Part shown: one piece after another, positions 13,158-20,138 of the stretch
Layout: each line of letters opens with the position of its first letter
How positions within the stretch are numbered: the stretch's first letter is position 1
Source: Selenomonas sp.
GTDB lineage: Bacteria; Bacillota_C; Negativicutes; Selenomonadales; Selenomonadaceae
DNA length: 20,197 nucleotides
Assembly: GCF_024693525.1 (NCBI RefSeq)
Contig: NZ_JAILKR010000017.1
Coordinates: 1 to 20,197, forward strand
Direction of reading: 5' to 3'
Translations under genes and position numbers: made by a program
Notes under the pieces: generated by a model
What the model saw: the letters and a program-made list of their open reading frames with translations, nothing else
What the model was told of the DNA's origin: nothing
The model's database searches: none

Positions 13158-13820
13158 CTACACGACGACAAAGCCATCGCTGGTCATCTCGGTGCGATAA
13201 GTATCCTCGCACGCAAAGTCATGGGAATAGACGGTATAGGCGCCATCTTCCACGAGGCTTTCGCTGATGTCGAGGCAATCACCGAGCGCATGCATCAGCG
13301 CGTCCGTCCACTCGTCAAAGTCGTAATAGATGCCCGCCACATGCGGCATCGCCGGCGCAAAGAAGATGCCGCCCCCGGCATTTGCCGCTTTTGCCTTCCC
13401 CTGCTGCTTTTCAGTTCTCCCCTCGCCGCTTTCCCCCAGCTCGGCTTGACGCGTCAAAGGGCGCGCCTTTTGCTCCCGCCGCCCAGCCATATCGCTGCGC
13501 TGACCGGTCAACGCTTCCGCCGCGGCCATCCTATCCGACTGCTGACCAGTCACCCCATCCTGCTCCATCACGGTCGCCAGCTTACCAGTCAACGCGTCCC
13601 CCTGCCGCGTCACAGGCAGCCGCTGACCAGTCAGCGTATAGATGAGTTTGCGGCAGGACTTGCCCAGCTGCAAACAGCCTGCCGCCACCAGTTCCTGGCG
13701 GGCGGCGACGATACTGCCGTGGCTGAGGCCCGTCGCATCGCGGAGCTGATACTCCTCGATAACCCCGCCGCCGCGCTTTTCGATGGCCGTCAGGAGTTTC
13801 CGTGCCTTATCCGACAGCAT
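13158..13820 (-). CDS. Winged-helix protein with internal LTGQ/VTRQ repeats, candidate replication initiator, 220 aa
   Basis: Residues about 1-60 form a winged-helix DNA-binding domain (KARKLLTAIEKRGGGV, then ATGLSHGSIVAARQELVAAG). Residues about 62-128 are a linker in which LTGQ, VTRQ, LTGK, VTGQ, LTGQ and LTRQ recur, each encoded by a TGAC-NN-GTCA palindrome or close variant in the DNA. The C-terminal part is acidic with no recognised domain. An initiator gene that contains its own iterons is known from lambda O; this parallel is inference. GGAGGGAGGGG precedes the start; GTG at 13826, overlapping the upstream stop as GTGA, is an equally good start and would add two residues. Confidence 0.7.
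   Translation of the reverse strand: MLSDKARKLLTAIEKRGGGVIEEYQLRDATGLSHGSIVAARQELVAAGCLQLGKSCRKLIYTLTGQRLPVTRQGDALTGKLATVMEQDGVTGQQSDRMAAAEALTGQRSDMAGRREQKARPLTRQAELGESGEGRTEKQQGKAKAANAGGGIFFAPAMPHVAGIYYDFDEWTDALMHALGDCLDISESLVEDGAYTVYSHDFACEDTYRTEMTSDGFVVV
13446..13633. repeat. Helically phased palindrome array, candidate origin iterons
   Basis: Exact TGAC-NN-GTCA copies lie at 13447-13456, 13501-13510, 13543-13552 and 13624-13633, with degenerate copies at 13582-13592 (TTACCAGTCAA) and 13603-13612 (TGCCGCGTCA). Centre spacings from right to left are about 21, 20.5, 39.5, 42 and 54 bases, close to whole helical turns. They lie within the putative initiator gene. Confidence 0.6.
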
Positions 13821-13822
13821 AG

Positions 13823-14335
13823 TCACCCCTCCCTCCGCTGCGCGAAAACGAACTGCTCGCGAAGTGACATAGGCGGGCGCTTTTGGATGCCATGCTCCCT
13901 ATCGCGGCGGCGCATGCCGTTTTCAAAGAACCGCCGCCCGCCGATGGTGGAAAGATCGATATACTCACGGCCCCGCATCAGCCCCGCGGGCAGAATTTCC
14001 CGGGCCACATTCCAGGCAAGGCTGGCATAAAGCTGCGCCCAAAGCCTTGCCATATGATCGTACCCCCAATCGCTAAGCGCAATGGCGATATCGAGCACAT
14101 CATTTCCCGCAAGATCATAGCTCTCGGCAAGCTCCGCGCCGTGCGGCGCAATATGGAGCGGCACCCAAAGGAAAAAGCCATCGCCGTCTAGCCGCTCCTC
14201 GATAAGCTGCTGCCAGTAAGCCGCAAGACTCCCAGACCCGAGCGGCAGATGCGCCGCCTGCCGTTCCCGCCGCAGGCAGTCGGCAATATAGAGCGCCTGC
14301 GGCCCATCAATCCGCACCCGAATCGCATTATCCAT
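13823..14335 (-). CDS. Hypothetical protein, 170 aa
   Basis: It begins MDNAIRVRIDGPQALYIADC. No known domain is recognised. Helical segments alternate with Arg-rich stretches, and the C-terminus (MRRRDREHGIQKRPPMSLRE) is very basic, as in nucleic-acid-binding proteins. GGAGGAG lies 5 bases before the ATG at 14335; the frame can be opened further upstream to 14389 but without a ribosome site. Its first 8 bases overlap the end of the 66-aa gene and its stop overlaps or touches the next gene, so it is part of a tightly packed operon. Confidence 0.75.
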   Translation of the reverse strand: MDNAIRVRIDGPQALYIADCLRRERQAAHLPLGSGSLAAYWQQLIEERLDGDGFFLWVPLHIAPHGAELAESYDLAGNDVLDIAIALSDWGYDHMARLWAQLYASLAWNVAREILPAGLMRGREYIDLSTIGGRRFFENGMRRRDREHGIQKRPPMSLREQFVFAQRREG

Positions 14336-14528
14336 AAGAACTCCTCCTCTCGCTATCTGCGGGGGCAATCCGCGCCACCGCCACGCCATTTACCAGTGCC
14401 AGCATCCTTGACCGGTCAAACCGGATCAGTATCCCCACACGCCGGTAGACGTCCAGGATCTCGCACTCCTCGGCAGTACTGCCCCGAAAACACTCATACT
14501 CTGACAAAGCCTCATTCGATTGTGCCAA
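14328..14528 (-). CDS. Hypothetical small protein, 66 aa, TTG start
   Basis: Read from a TTG at 14528, with AAGGGAG 8 bases upstream, it gives AQSNEALSEYECF after the initiator and ends with RRSSYG. No ATG start with a ribosome site is available; the long upstream extension to 14816 has Arg-rich shadow composition and runs through the terminator at 14629-14657, so I reject it. The protein carries FDRSR encoded by the palindrome at 14408-14419. It overlaps the next gene by 8 bases. Function unknown. Confidence 0.6.
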   Translation of the reverse strand: MAQSNEALSEYECFRGSTAEECEILDVYRRVGILIRFDRSRMLALVNGVAVARIAPADSERRSSYG

Positions 14529-14628
14529 TTTAAAATCTCCCTTATAACTCCTCCTCAAACCGCTACCACATACCTCCGCACGGGCAAAAGCCGTCGCCTC
14601 CCCATCTCGCGCGGAAAACCAACTGACA

Positions 14629-14657
14629 ACAAAAGCCCCTTGCGCCCCCCCGCAAGG
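14629..14657 (-). terminator. Terminator after the wHTH gene at 14674
   Basis: CCTTGCG (14638-14644) pairs with CGCAAGG (14651-14657); on minus it is followed by GGCTTTTGTTG. It splits the minus-strand region into a regulatory/replication unit and a downstream unit. Confidence 0.7.
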
Positions 14658-14673
14658 AACGCTGCCGTAGCGC

Positions 14674-15039
14674 TCACGCCTCCTTATCCGCCTCCGCCCT
14701 ATCCTTCGACAGATTCGTAAGCTTTGGCCCCATCTGCTGGCCGATATGGATGCACGAGAGCATATAATACCCCGCGGGCCGGTTGCCGCCAAAAGCCTTG
14801 TGCCGGATATAGCCATACTCCTCCAGCTCGCGGCGCGCCCGCTTGACCATCGTCAGCGACATCCCCGTGGCCCCGGCCAGCTCCATCAGCGACAGCCGGA
14901 TGGGAAAATGCCAGAACGCCTCATTGCCCCGATACATCAAATACGACCAGAGCGCCTGCGCATGGGTGGACAGCGGAAACGACAGCTGCCGCTTATAAAA
15001 ATAGCGGATCTCCTGCATCCACCCGCCCAGCGTATCCAT
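14674..15039 (-). CDS. Winged-helix replication/regulatory protein, 121 aa
   Basis: The protein reads as a single HTH domain: an N-terminal helix (LSTHAQALWSYLMYRGN), then LSLMELAGATGMSLTMVKRA and a wing (LEEYGYIRHKAFGGNRPAGY). This resembles the N-terminal domain of phage replisome organisers and RepA/DnaD-type initiators, without their second domain. Its start overlaps the stop of the excisionase-like gene as TGATG (15039), so translation is coupled. Role in element replication is inferred from position and fold. Confidence 0.75.
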   Translation of the reverse strand: MDTLGGWMQEIRYFYKRQLSFPLSTHAQALWSYLMYRGNEAFWHFPIRLSLMELAGATGMSLTMVKRARRELEEYGYIRHKAFGGNRPAGYYMLSCIHIGQQMGPKLTNLSKDRAEADKEA

Positions 15040-15251
15040 CAGATCTCAATCGACGGCAGGCACGCATCCTGATGCGCCGCACAATCCGCGAGCCACACCT
15101 CCGCCGACCGCTTATGAATCATGATGCGATGCCCGATGCGAATCGCCGGAAACCCGCGCACATGCGACAGCCGCCGGATCGACTTCTCCCCAAGGCCCGT
15201 CACCTTAGAAAACTCCTGCACCGACAAAAGAATCTTTTCTGTGTCCTCCAT
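15039..15251 (-). CDS. MerR/HTH_17-type small DNA-binding protein, excisionase or AlpA-like, 70 aa
   Basis: A single winged-helix of the HTH_17 type: LLSVQEFSKVTGLGEKSIRR, then FPAIRIGHRIMIHKRSAEVW. Proteins of this kind serve as excisionases (Xis) or as AlpA/Str-type activators of satellite early operons. It is the first gene of the minus-strand operon, divergent from the XRE repressor gene across a 245-bp regulatory gap. AAGGA lies 9 bases before the ATG. Confidence 0.85.
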   Translation of the reverse strand: MEDTEKILLSVQEFSKVTGLGEKSIRRLSHVRGFPAIRIGHRIMIHKRSAEVWLADCAAHQDACLPSIEI

Positions 15252-15376
15252 ACATCCACATCCTTCCGCAAAAATCAGCAGGGATAATCCTACTCACAAG
15301 GACAAACACCGCTAAAGTTTTTAATATTACCAGTATATAAATAATTTTAGCAGCATAATCCCCATCTGTTAGTTTT

Positions 15377-15405
15377 ATTATACATCCATTTCCTATTGTT
15401 GTCTA
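15377..15405 (-). promoter_or_regulatory. Promoter of the minus-strand early operon
   Basis: On minus: TAGACA (15405-15400), 17-base spacer, perfect TATAAT (15382-15377). It faces away from the repressor gene, so the gap 15252-15496 is the regulatory switch. An extended -10 for the repressor (TATGGTAAAAT, 15463-15473) lies on plus. Confidence 0.75.
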
Positions 15406-15496
15406 CTATATTTTAGTGATTATAGCGGATTTAAGTCGTATTTAATGGTATTTTGCGCCGTACTATGGTAAAATAAAGACGAAAGGAGGCTTAAAG

Positions 15497-15919
15497 GTGA
15501 ACGAAAAAACAAAGCACGACAGAACAGAGCCTACAAATCTTGACCAGTCAATCGAAACCGTGCGCCCGGACCTCAAGGAACGCCTCGACGCCCTTGCCGC
15601 CCAGGACGCCCGCGACAACCTCTTCCCGCAGCGCCTGAAATCCCTGCGGCAGGAACTACTCATCAAGCAGAACCAGATGGCCGAGATTCTCGGCGTTCCG
15701 AATACGACCTACGCCAACTGGGAACAAGGCCGCTCCTTCCCCAGCGTCGAACGTCTGCCGCGCATCGCGGCCTTCTTCGACGTCACGGTCGACTACCTCA
15801 TCGGCGCCAACCGTGACAGCGTCAACCGCCGCATCATGGAACAGCTCGCCATCCTCGCGCCGGAGCAGCGCCAGGCCGTCCAGCTGATACTTGCCAGCAT
15901 GAACCCGAACCAGCGCTGA
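15497..15919 (+). CDS. XRE/Cro-CI family repressor, 140 aa
   Basis: A charged N-terminal extension of about 45 residues precedes a classical HTH_3 domain: LKSLRQELLIKQNQMAEILG, then TTYANWEQGRSFPSVERLPR and FFDVTVDYLIG (about residues 48-103). The C-terminus is a short helix that may dimerise. GTG start with GGAGG 7 bases upstream. It is divergent from the excisionase-like gene and upstream of the integrase, the position of the master repressor (Stl-like) in phage satellites and of CI in prophages. The palindrome TTGACCAGTCAA lies in its 5' codons (15540-15551, encoding LDQS). Confidence 0.88.
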   Translation: MNEKTKHDRTEPTNLDQSIETVRPDLKERLDALAAQDARDNLFPQRLKSLRQELLIKQNQMAEILGVPNTTYANWEQGRSFPSVERLPRIAAFFDVTVDYLIGANRDSVNRRIMEQLAILAPEQRQAVQLILASMNPNQR

Positions 15920-16016
15920 CAGATAGCCGCACGGCCTCACTACTAAAAAGGATATGTCTACAAATTCAGGTACGTCTTAGCATCGCCGCGAGCCCTTGTG
16001 CCATAAGCCCTTGCGG

Positions 16017-16165
16017 CTATCCACAAGGCACAATAGGCCCGCAAAGAGACCTGCAAACGTCCCTGCAACATATCCCGCAGCCGTACCCACCTTGAAACTT
16101 ATCCACCGATTACTCACAACAAAATCACAAGTTATCCACAAGCTTATCCACCAACGCGTGGATAA
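16017..16165. promoter_or_regulatory. Cluster of DnaA-box-like sites, candidate origin
   Basis: The gene-free stretch 15920-16206 contains CTATCCACA (16017-16025), TTATCCACC (16099-16107), a perfect TTATCCACA (16132-16140), TTATCCACC (16144-16152) and the inverse TTATCCACG (16165-16157). The last two form an inverted repeat with a 5-base gap. Four boxes fall within 67 bp. They may bind host DnaA, or may be sites for an element protein. Confidence 0.55.
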
Positions 16166-16206
16166 ATCCACATCTTTCCTGACACAACCAAAAGGAGTGA
16201 CAGGAA

Positions 16207-17427
16207 ATGACAACCAAAAACAAGACAAGCCATCGCGGCGCCGGCGAGGGCTCCATCTACAAAGACCAGGCCCACGACCGCTGGATCGCCCAGGTATCCG
16301 TCGGCTACGACGGCCGCACCGGCCGCCTCATCAAGCGGACAAAGACTACCCGCACCCGCAAGGAGGCCCAGGCAGCCCTGGCAAGGCTCAAGGAAAAATA
16401 CATCAGCCAGACGGCAATCCTGGCCAGCCAGATGACCGTGGCCACCTGGCTCGACCGCTGGTTCGATACCTACTCGCGGCCACACATCCGCCCAACCACC
16501 GCCGACGGCTACCAGCACATGCTGGCCATTGCCAAAGAGCACGCGGGCAGCATCGCCTTAGATGCCCTCTCAAGCTTTGACCTGCAGTACATCATCAACA
16601 AGCGGCTCTACACCCACTACACCGAGGCCAGATACTTCCGCACCATCATGCGCATGGCCTTCGCACGGGCTGTCAAGCTGAAACTCATCAGCGAAAACCC
16701 CGCCAGTGACCTGGAGCTGCCGCAAAAACCGGCCAAGAAACCATTCGTCGCCCCCACCAAAGAGCAGCGCGAGGCGCTCCTTAGCGCCCCCTCCCGTTAC
16801 TACTGCTGGCGGCAGATCATGCTGACCGAATTCATGACGGGCCTGCGGCGTGGCGAACTACTGGCCCTGCACTGGAGCGACCTTGACCTTGAGGAAGGCT
16901 GGCTCAAAGTCCGCCATGCCCTCGTCAACGGGCGGCGCGAAGAAGGCATGGCGCACTGCCCCATCTACCTCACCGAGCCCAAGACGACCAAAAGCCGTCG
17001 CCAGCTCTACCTGCCCCCCGCCCTCTGCCAGGAACTTGCCGCCTACAAGACCCAGCAGCTGCGGCGCCGCCTGCAGACCGGCCACTGGGAGCATCCCGAG
17101 CTCGTATTCACAGGAAACGCCGGGGAATACATCAGCCCCTGCGTCTTCTCCTCCCAATACATCAAGATCCGCAAAAAGCTCGGCATCAAGACCACCTTCC
17201 ACATGCTGCGCCACGACATGGCCAGCCGCATGAAGGCCTCCCATCGGTTCGACTTCAAGGACATCCAAGAACAGCTCGGGCACAGCACCATCCAGATCAC
17301 CATGGATATTTATACGCACATCAACGACGAAAACAAGACCGCCGTCAGCGACTGGCTCCAGGATGACATGGAAAACATCGTCACCATCGACCCAAAAGCC
17401 ACGGCCAAAAGGAAACAGCTGAAATAA
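16207..17427 (+). CDS. int: Tyrosine-family site-specific integrase, 406 aa
   Basis: Three parts are visible: an AP2-like arm-binding N-terminus (GSIYKDQAHDRWIAQVSVGY, about 15-65), a SAM-like core-binding domain (TVATWLDRWFDTYSRPHIRP, about 78-165) and the catalytic domain. Catalytic residues are Arg214 in TGLRRGE, a Lys in the TKTTKSRR hairpin, His332 and Arg335 in HMLRH, His359 in LGHS and Tyr369 in MDIYTHI; all are present and the length is normal. AAGGAG lies 9 bases upstream of the ATG. It sits about 180 bp from attR, the usual place, and should catalyse insertion at and, with the Xis-like protein, excision from tRNA-Ser. Confidence 0.95.
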   Translation: MTTKNKTSHRGAGEGSIYKDQAHDRWIAQVSVGYDGRTGRLIKRTKTTRTRKEAQAALARLKEKYISQTAILASQMTVATWLDRWFDTYSRPHIRPTTADGYQHMLAIAKEHAGSIALDALSSFDLQYIINKRLYTHYTEARYFRTIMRMAFARAVKLKLISENPASDLELPQKPAKKPFVAPTKEQREALLSAPSRYYCWRQIMLTEFMTGLRRGELLALHWSDLDLEEGWLKVRHALVNGRREEGMAHCPIYLTEPKTTKSRRQLYLPPALCQELAAYKTQQLRRRLQTGHWEHPELVFTGNAGEYISPCVFSSQYIKIRKKLGIKTTFHMLRHDMASRMKASHRFDFKDIQEQLGHSTIQITMDIYTHINDENKTAVSDWLQDDMENIVTIDPKATAKRKQLK

Positions 17428-17432
17428 AAATA

Positions 17433-17465
17433 GGACCATCCCGCAGCCCTGCTGCAAGATGGTCC
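17433..17465 (-). terminator. Hairpin after the integrase gene
   Basis: GGACCATC (17433-17440) pairs with GATGGTCC (17458-17465), with an inner GCAG/CTGC stem. On minus it is followed by TATTTTTATTT, so it could stop transcripts running in from the tRNA; on plus no U-run follows. Confidence 0.6.
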
Positions 17466-17529
17466 ACCCCTCAGCTGCCCCGTCAAAACGGCCCTAAACG
17501 CCCAGCAGCGGAAACAAAACCGCCCGCGC

Positions 17530-17550
17530 GTTACCCGACAGTTACCCGAC
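17530..17550 (+). promoter_or_regulatory. Two putative integrase arm-type sites, right arm
   Basis: GTTACCCGAC at 17530-17539 and 17541-17550, 11 bases apart, one helical turn. The third copy is in the left arm at 317-326. Confidence 0.55.
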
Positions 17551-17571
17551 AGACACCTCAAAAACACGCAC

Positions 17572-17598
17572 AAAAAAAGCCTCGTGAAAACTCACGAG
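17572..17598 (-). terminator. Terminator of tRNA-Ser
   Basis: On minus: CTCGTGA, loop GTTT, TCACGAG, then GCTTTTTTT. It now belongs to the element side of the junction. Confidence 0.85.
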
Positions 17599-17606
17599 AC
17601 CAATGA

Positions 17607-17671
17607 TTTCAATGGCAGAGAGGGTGGGATTCGAACCCACGGTGGCTATTAACCACACTTGATTTCGAGTC
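17607..17671 (-). repeat. Right attachment site (attR) within intact tRNA-Ser
   Basis: Exact 65-bp copy of 77-141. Confidence 0.92.
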
Positions 17672-17701
17672 AAGCACCTTCGACCACTCGGACACCTCTC
17701 C
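17613..17701 (-). tRNA. tRNA-Ser (anticodon CGA)
   Basis: An 89-nt gene with a long variable arm, as in tRNA-Ser. The 5' acceptor strand GGAGAGG pairs with CCTCTCT (G-T at the end pair), the discriminator base is G and the CCA is encoded. The anticodon loop CTCGAAA gives CGA; the T arm is GTGGGTTCGAATCCCAC. The gene is intact because the element supplied the 3' half. Confidence 0.95.
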
Positions 17702-17864
17702 GTGTTCGTTGCGAACAAAAATATTATAGCATATGCTAATAGTATTTGTAAAGGTTTCAATCCAGGTTTTCTTATAAGTTTTTTCTGTTTTTCCGCAATG
17801 CCTTCCTGCTGCATCTGCCTAGATAATTTGTTTAAAAGTATATTAGATTATTGCCTGCTCGTTA

Positions 17865-17893
17865 TTGCGAAACGACCTTCTTTCGACTATAAT
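17865..17893 (+). promoter_or_regulatory. Promoter of the 65-aa gene
   Basis: TTGCGA (17865-17870), 17-base spacer, perfect TATAAT (17888-17893). Confidence 0.7.
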
Positions 17894-17941
17894 AATAATG
17901 CGGTCCTGCAAGACCGACGACATACAACGGGAGGGTCCGGT

Positions 17942-18139
17942 GTGAATAGTCTGAATGCCGACCGAGCCGCCACCAGCTTTGCCCTACTGGAAGAAGATTT
18001 CTTCCTGTTACAGGCCAAGGCTGAAGATATCCTGTTGGATACGGTGGGACTAGGTCATAAAATGCAGGAAGCGTTTGAACGTCATGGCGATACCCTGAGC
18101 TCTGCAGTTCTGTGGAAAGCATTGCAGCAGCAAGGATAA
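17942..18139 (+). CDS. Hypothetical protein, 65 aa (chromosomal)
   Basis: It starts with GTG, 6 bases after GGGAGGG, and begins MNSLNADRAATSFALLEEDF. The protein is acidic and mostly helical, without membrane segments; no family is recognised. The frame stays open to 17702 upstream, but that part precedes the promoter. It is followed by a strong terminator at 18153-18190 and is convergent with the TRAP permease gene. Confidence 0.7.
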   Translation: MNSLNADRAATSFALLEEDFFLLQAKAEDILLDTVGLGHKMQEAFERHGDTLSSAVLWKALQQQG

Positions 18140-18152
18140 CCCCTGGACGTCG

Positions 18153-18190
18153 AAAAGCGCCCCGGTTTCGACAGAAACCGGGGCGCTTTC
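18153..18190. terminator. Strong bidirectional terminator
   Basis: AAAGCGCCCCGGTTTC pairs with GAAACCGGGGCGCTTT around a GACA loop: a perfect 16-bp stem serving both the 65-aa gene and the TRAP permease gene. Confidence 0.9.
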
Positions 18191-18209
18191 AATTTATCCG
18201 AATCTAGTT

Positions 18210-20138
18210 TTAAACATTCTGAAGTTCACTTCTGCGACGCTTGAGCTGATACGTAAGTACTAAGCCAAACAAAGTCAAACCAATAGCATCTGTCAAAAGC
18301 CCCGGCTGTATCATCAGCAGACCGCCCACGACGAGCAGGATGCGTTCCAGCCACAAGCAGTTGGTTGCCAGATAACCAATCAGTGCCGACGAAAGCGCAA
18401 TCATACCCGCCAGTGCTGTAACTGTCGAGAACAACAACTCTGCCACCGAACCTTCCATCATCAGAAGCACTGGGGACAATACGAAGATATACGGAATGAT
18501 GAACGCTGCAATGGCGAGCTTCGATGCATTGATGCCCGTCTTCAAGGCGTTGCCGCCACTGATCCCCGAGCCAGCATAGGCCGCCAGGGCGACCGGTGGC
18601 GTGACGTCAGCAATGATGCCGAAGTAGAAGACAAACATATGCGCAGCCAGAACCGGCACGCCCATCTGCACAAGAGCCGGCGCAGCAATTGTCGAAGTAA
18701 TGACGTAGTTAGCCGTCGTCGGTACGCCCATGCCAAGGATGATGGCCGTAATCATCGTAAAGAACATCGTCGGCAGCAGCAGACCGCCCGAGAGCTGCAG
18801 CAGCCCCGAAGCCAGCTTGAGGCCGACGCCCGTCTTCGTGACGACACCGATGATGATACCAGCCGCCGCACAGGCCACGAGTACACCAAGCACATTGCGC
18901 GCACCAGTCTCAAGACCGCGCACGATCTCAATCGGCCGCATGCGTGTCGATTTACGCAGTGCGGAACAGACAATGGACAGAACGATGGCCATAAGTGCCG
19001 CCCGCATTGGTGTATAGCCCGAAACGAGCAGATAGACAATGAGGATAAGCGGAATGGCCAGATGACCGCGCTCACGGATAAGCGTCGTGATTTTCGGCAG
19101 CTGGTCGCGCGGAATGCCCTTGAGGTTCTCACGCTTGGCCTCGAAGTGAACACCAAGCCAAACACCGGCAAAGTACAGGAAGGCCGGCACGACGGCCGCT
19201 TTGACGATATCGATATACGGTACGCCGACAAATTCAGCCATCAGAAAAGCCGCGGCCCCCATAACAGGCGGCATGAGCTGGCCGCCCGTCGAAGCTGCTG
19301 CCTCAACCGCACCAGCAAAGTTCTTATGGTAACCAAGTTTCTTCATCATCGGAATGGTCAGCGAACCTGTACCGACAACGTTAGCGACCGAGCTTCCCGA
19401 TACCGTGCCCATAAGCCCCGAGGACAGGACCGCAACCTTGGCCGGGCCGCCGCTGGCCCAGCCGGCAATCGAATTAGCAAGGTCAATGAAGAACTTGCCC
19501 AGCCCCGTCGACTCCAGATAGGCACCGAACAAGATGAACAGGAAGATGAACGTCGACGATACGCCGAGCGGGATGCCAAAAATACCCTCGGTCGTGAAAT
19601 ACAGATGACTGACGAGCTGCGATACCGTCAGGCCACGATGCGCGAGCACGCCCGGCATATACGGCCCAGCAAACGCATAGGCCAGAAACGCCAATACGAC
19701 ACAGACCATCGGCAGACCGACCACGCGCCGCGTCGCCTCGATGACGAGCAGGATGCCCAGCAGGCCAACGCCAAGGTCGATATCGGAAACCGTACCAGCA
19801 CGCAGCACGAGATTCTGATACTCGTAGATGATATACGCCGGTGCTGCCGCGCCGAGTATCGCCAGCAGCAGATCGAACGGATGCAGTTTATGGCGCGACC
19901 ATGACTTGCAGCTCGGATACAGCAGATAGACCAGCGCCAGGCCAAAGCCCAGATGGACGCCGCGCTGCAGCTGGGCATCCAGCACGCCAAACGTAGCCGT
20001 ATATAACTGGAAAACAGAAAACGCGATGGCAATGGCGGCGACAATCTTCGCCATCCAGCCCGTGTATTCCATGGTGTCGGACTCCTTGTCATATTTCTTC
20101 AGGATGTCCTCGGCCTTTTTTGCTTCAGACTCTTTCAT
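18210..20138 (-). CDS. TRAP transporter permease, fused 4TM/12TM type, 642 aa
   Basis: A cytoplasmic N-terminus of about 25 residues is followed by about 16 hydrophobic segments. The first group corresponds to the DctQ-like small subunit, and the rest to the DctM-like large subunit, with the conserved signatures SSVANVVGTGSLTIPMMKK, EAAASTGGQLMPPVMGAAAF and GMGVPTTANYVITSTI. Such fused permeases work with a TAXI-type periplasmic binding protein to import organic acids by Na+ or H+ symport; the substrate cannot be read from sequence. AAGGAA lies 8 bases before the ATG. The gene is chromosomal and probably downstream of its binding-protein gene beyond the window. Confidence 0.92.
   Translation of the reverse strand: MKESEAKKAEDILKKYDKESDTMEYTGWMAKIVAAIAIAFSVFQLYTATFGVLDAQLQRGVHLGFGLALVYLLYPSCKSWSRHKLHPFDLLLAILGAAAPAYIIYEYQNLVLRAGTVSDIDLGVGLLGILLVIEATRRVVGLPMVCVVLAFLAYAFAGPYMPGVLAHRGLTVSQLVSHLYFTTEGIFGIPLGVSSTFIFLFILFGAYLESTGLGKFFIDLANSIAGWASGGPAKVAVLSSGLMGTVSGSSVANVVGTGSLTIPMMKKLGYHKNFAGAVEAAASTGGQLMPPVMGAAAFLMAEFVGVPYIDIVKAAVVPAFLYFAGVWLGVHFEAKRENLKGIPRDQLPKITTLIRERGHLAIPLILIVYLLVSGYTPMRAALMAIVLSIVCSALRKSTRMRPIEIVRGLETGARNVLGVLVACAAAGIIIGVVTKTGVGLKLASGLLQLSGGLLLPTMFFTMITAIILGMGVPTTANYVITSTIAAPALVQMGVPVLAAHMFVFYFGIIADVTPPVALAAYAGSGISGGNALKTGINASKLAIAAFIIPYIFVLSPVLLMMEGSVAELLFSTVTALAGMIALSSALIGYLATNCLWLERILLVVGGLLMIQPGLLTDAIGLTLFGLVLTYQLKRRRSELQNV

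Larger units (their letters stand above)
77..17671. mobile_element. Integrative element in tRNA-Ser(CGA), PICI-like or small genomic island
   Basis: The element is bounded by the 65-bp tRNA-derived direct repeat. The integrase gene lies next to the intact tRNA at the right end, as expected. Contents are a type I toxin-antitoxin locus, a 2.1-kb structured GC-rich block, DUF1659/DUF2922/YvrJ cassettes, a restriction-modification system, higBA, an amidase, replication-type HTH genes, an excisionase-like gene, an XRE repressor and the integrase. I see no capsid, tail, portal, terminase, relaxase or type IV secretion genes. Base composition is mosaic: 3086-3931 and 5550-10860 are AT-rich, the rest GC-rich, which indicates assembly from several sources. 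Calling it a phage satellite rests on gene order only. Confidence 0.9.

Noticed and set aside
13446..13633. CRISPR array
   Set aside because: The repeats are only 10-12 bp palindromes within a coding frame, spacers are uneven, and no cas genes are present.
15977..16228. 83-codon minus frame with a Gly/Ala-rich hydrophobic stretch
   Set aside because: It starts inside the integrase gene, has no ribosome site, and crosses the DnaA-box cluster; the hydrophobic stretch is likely chance.
18639..19904. 421-codon plus frame opposite the TRAP permease
   Set aside because: Shadow of the membrane-protein gene; charged low-complexity translation typical of the antisense of hydrophobic codons.
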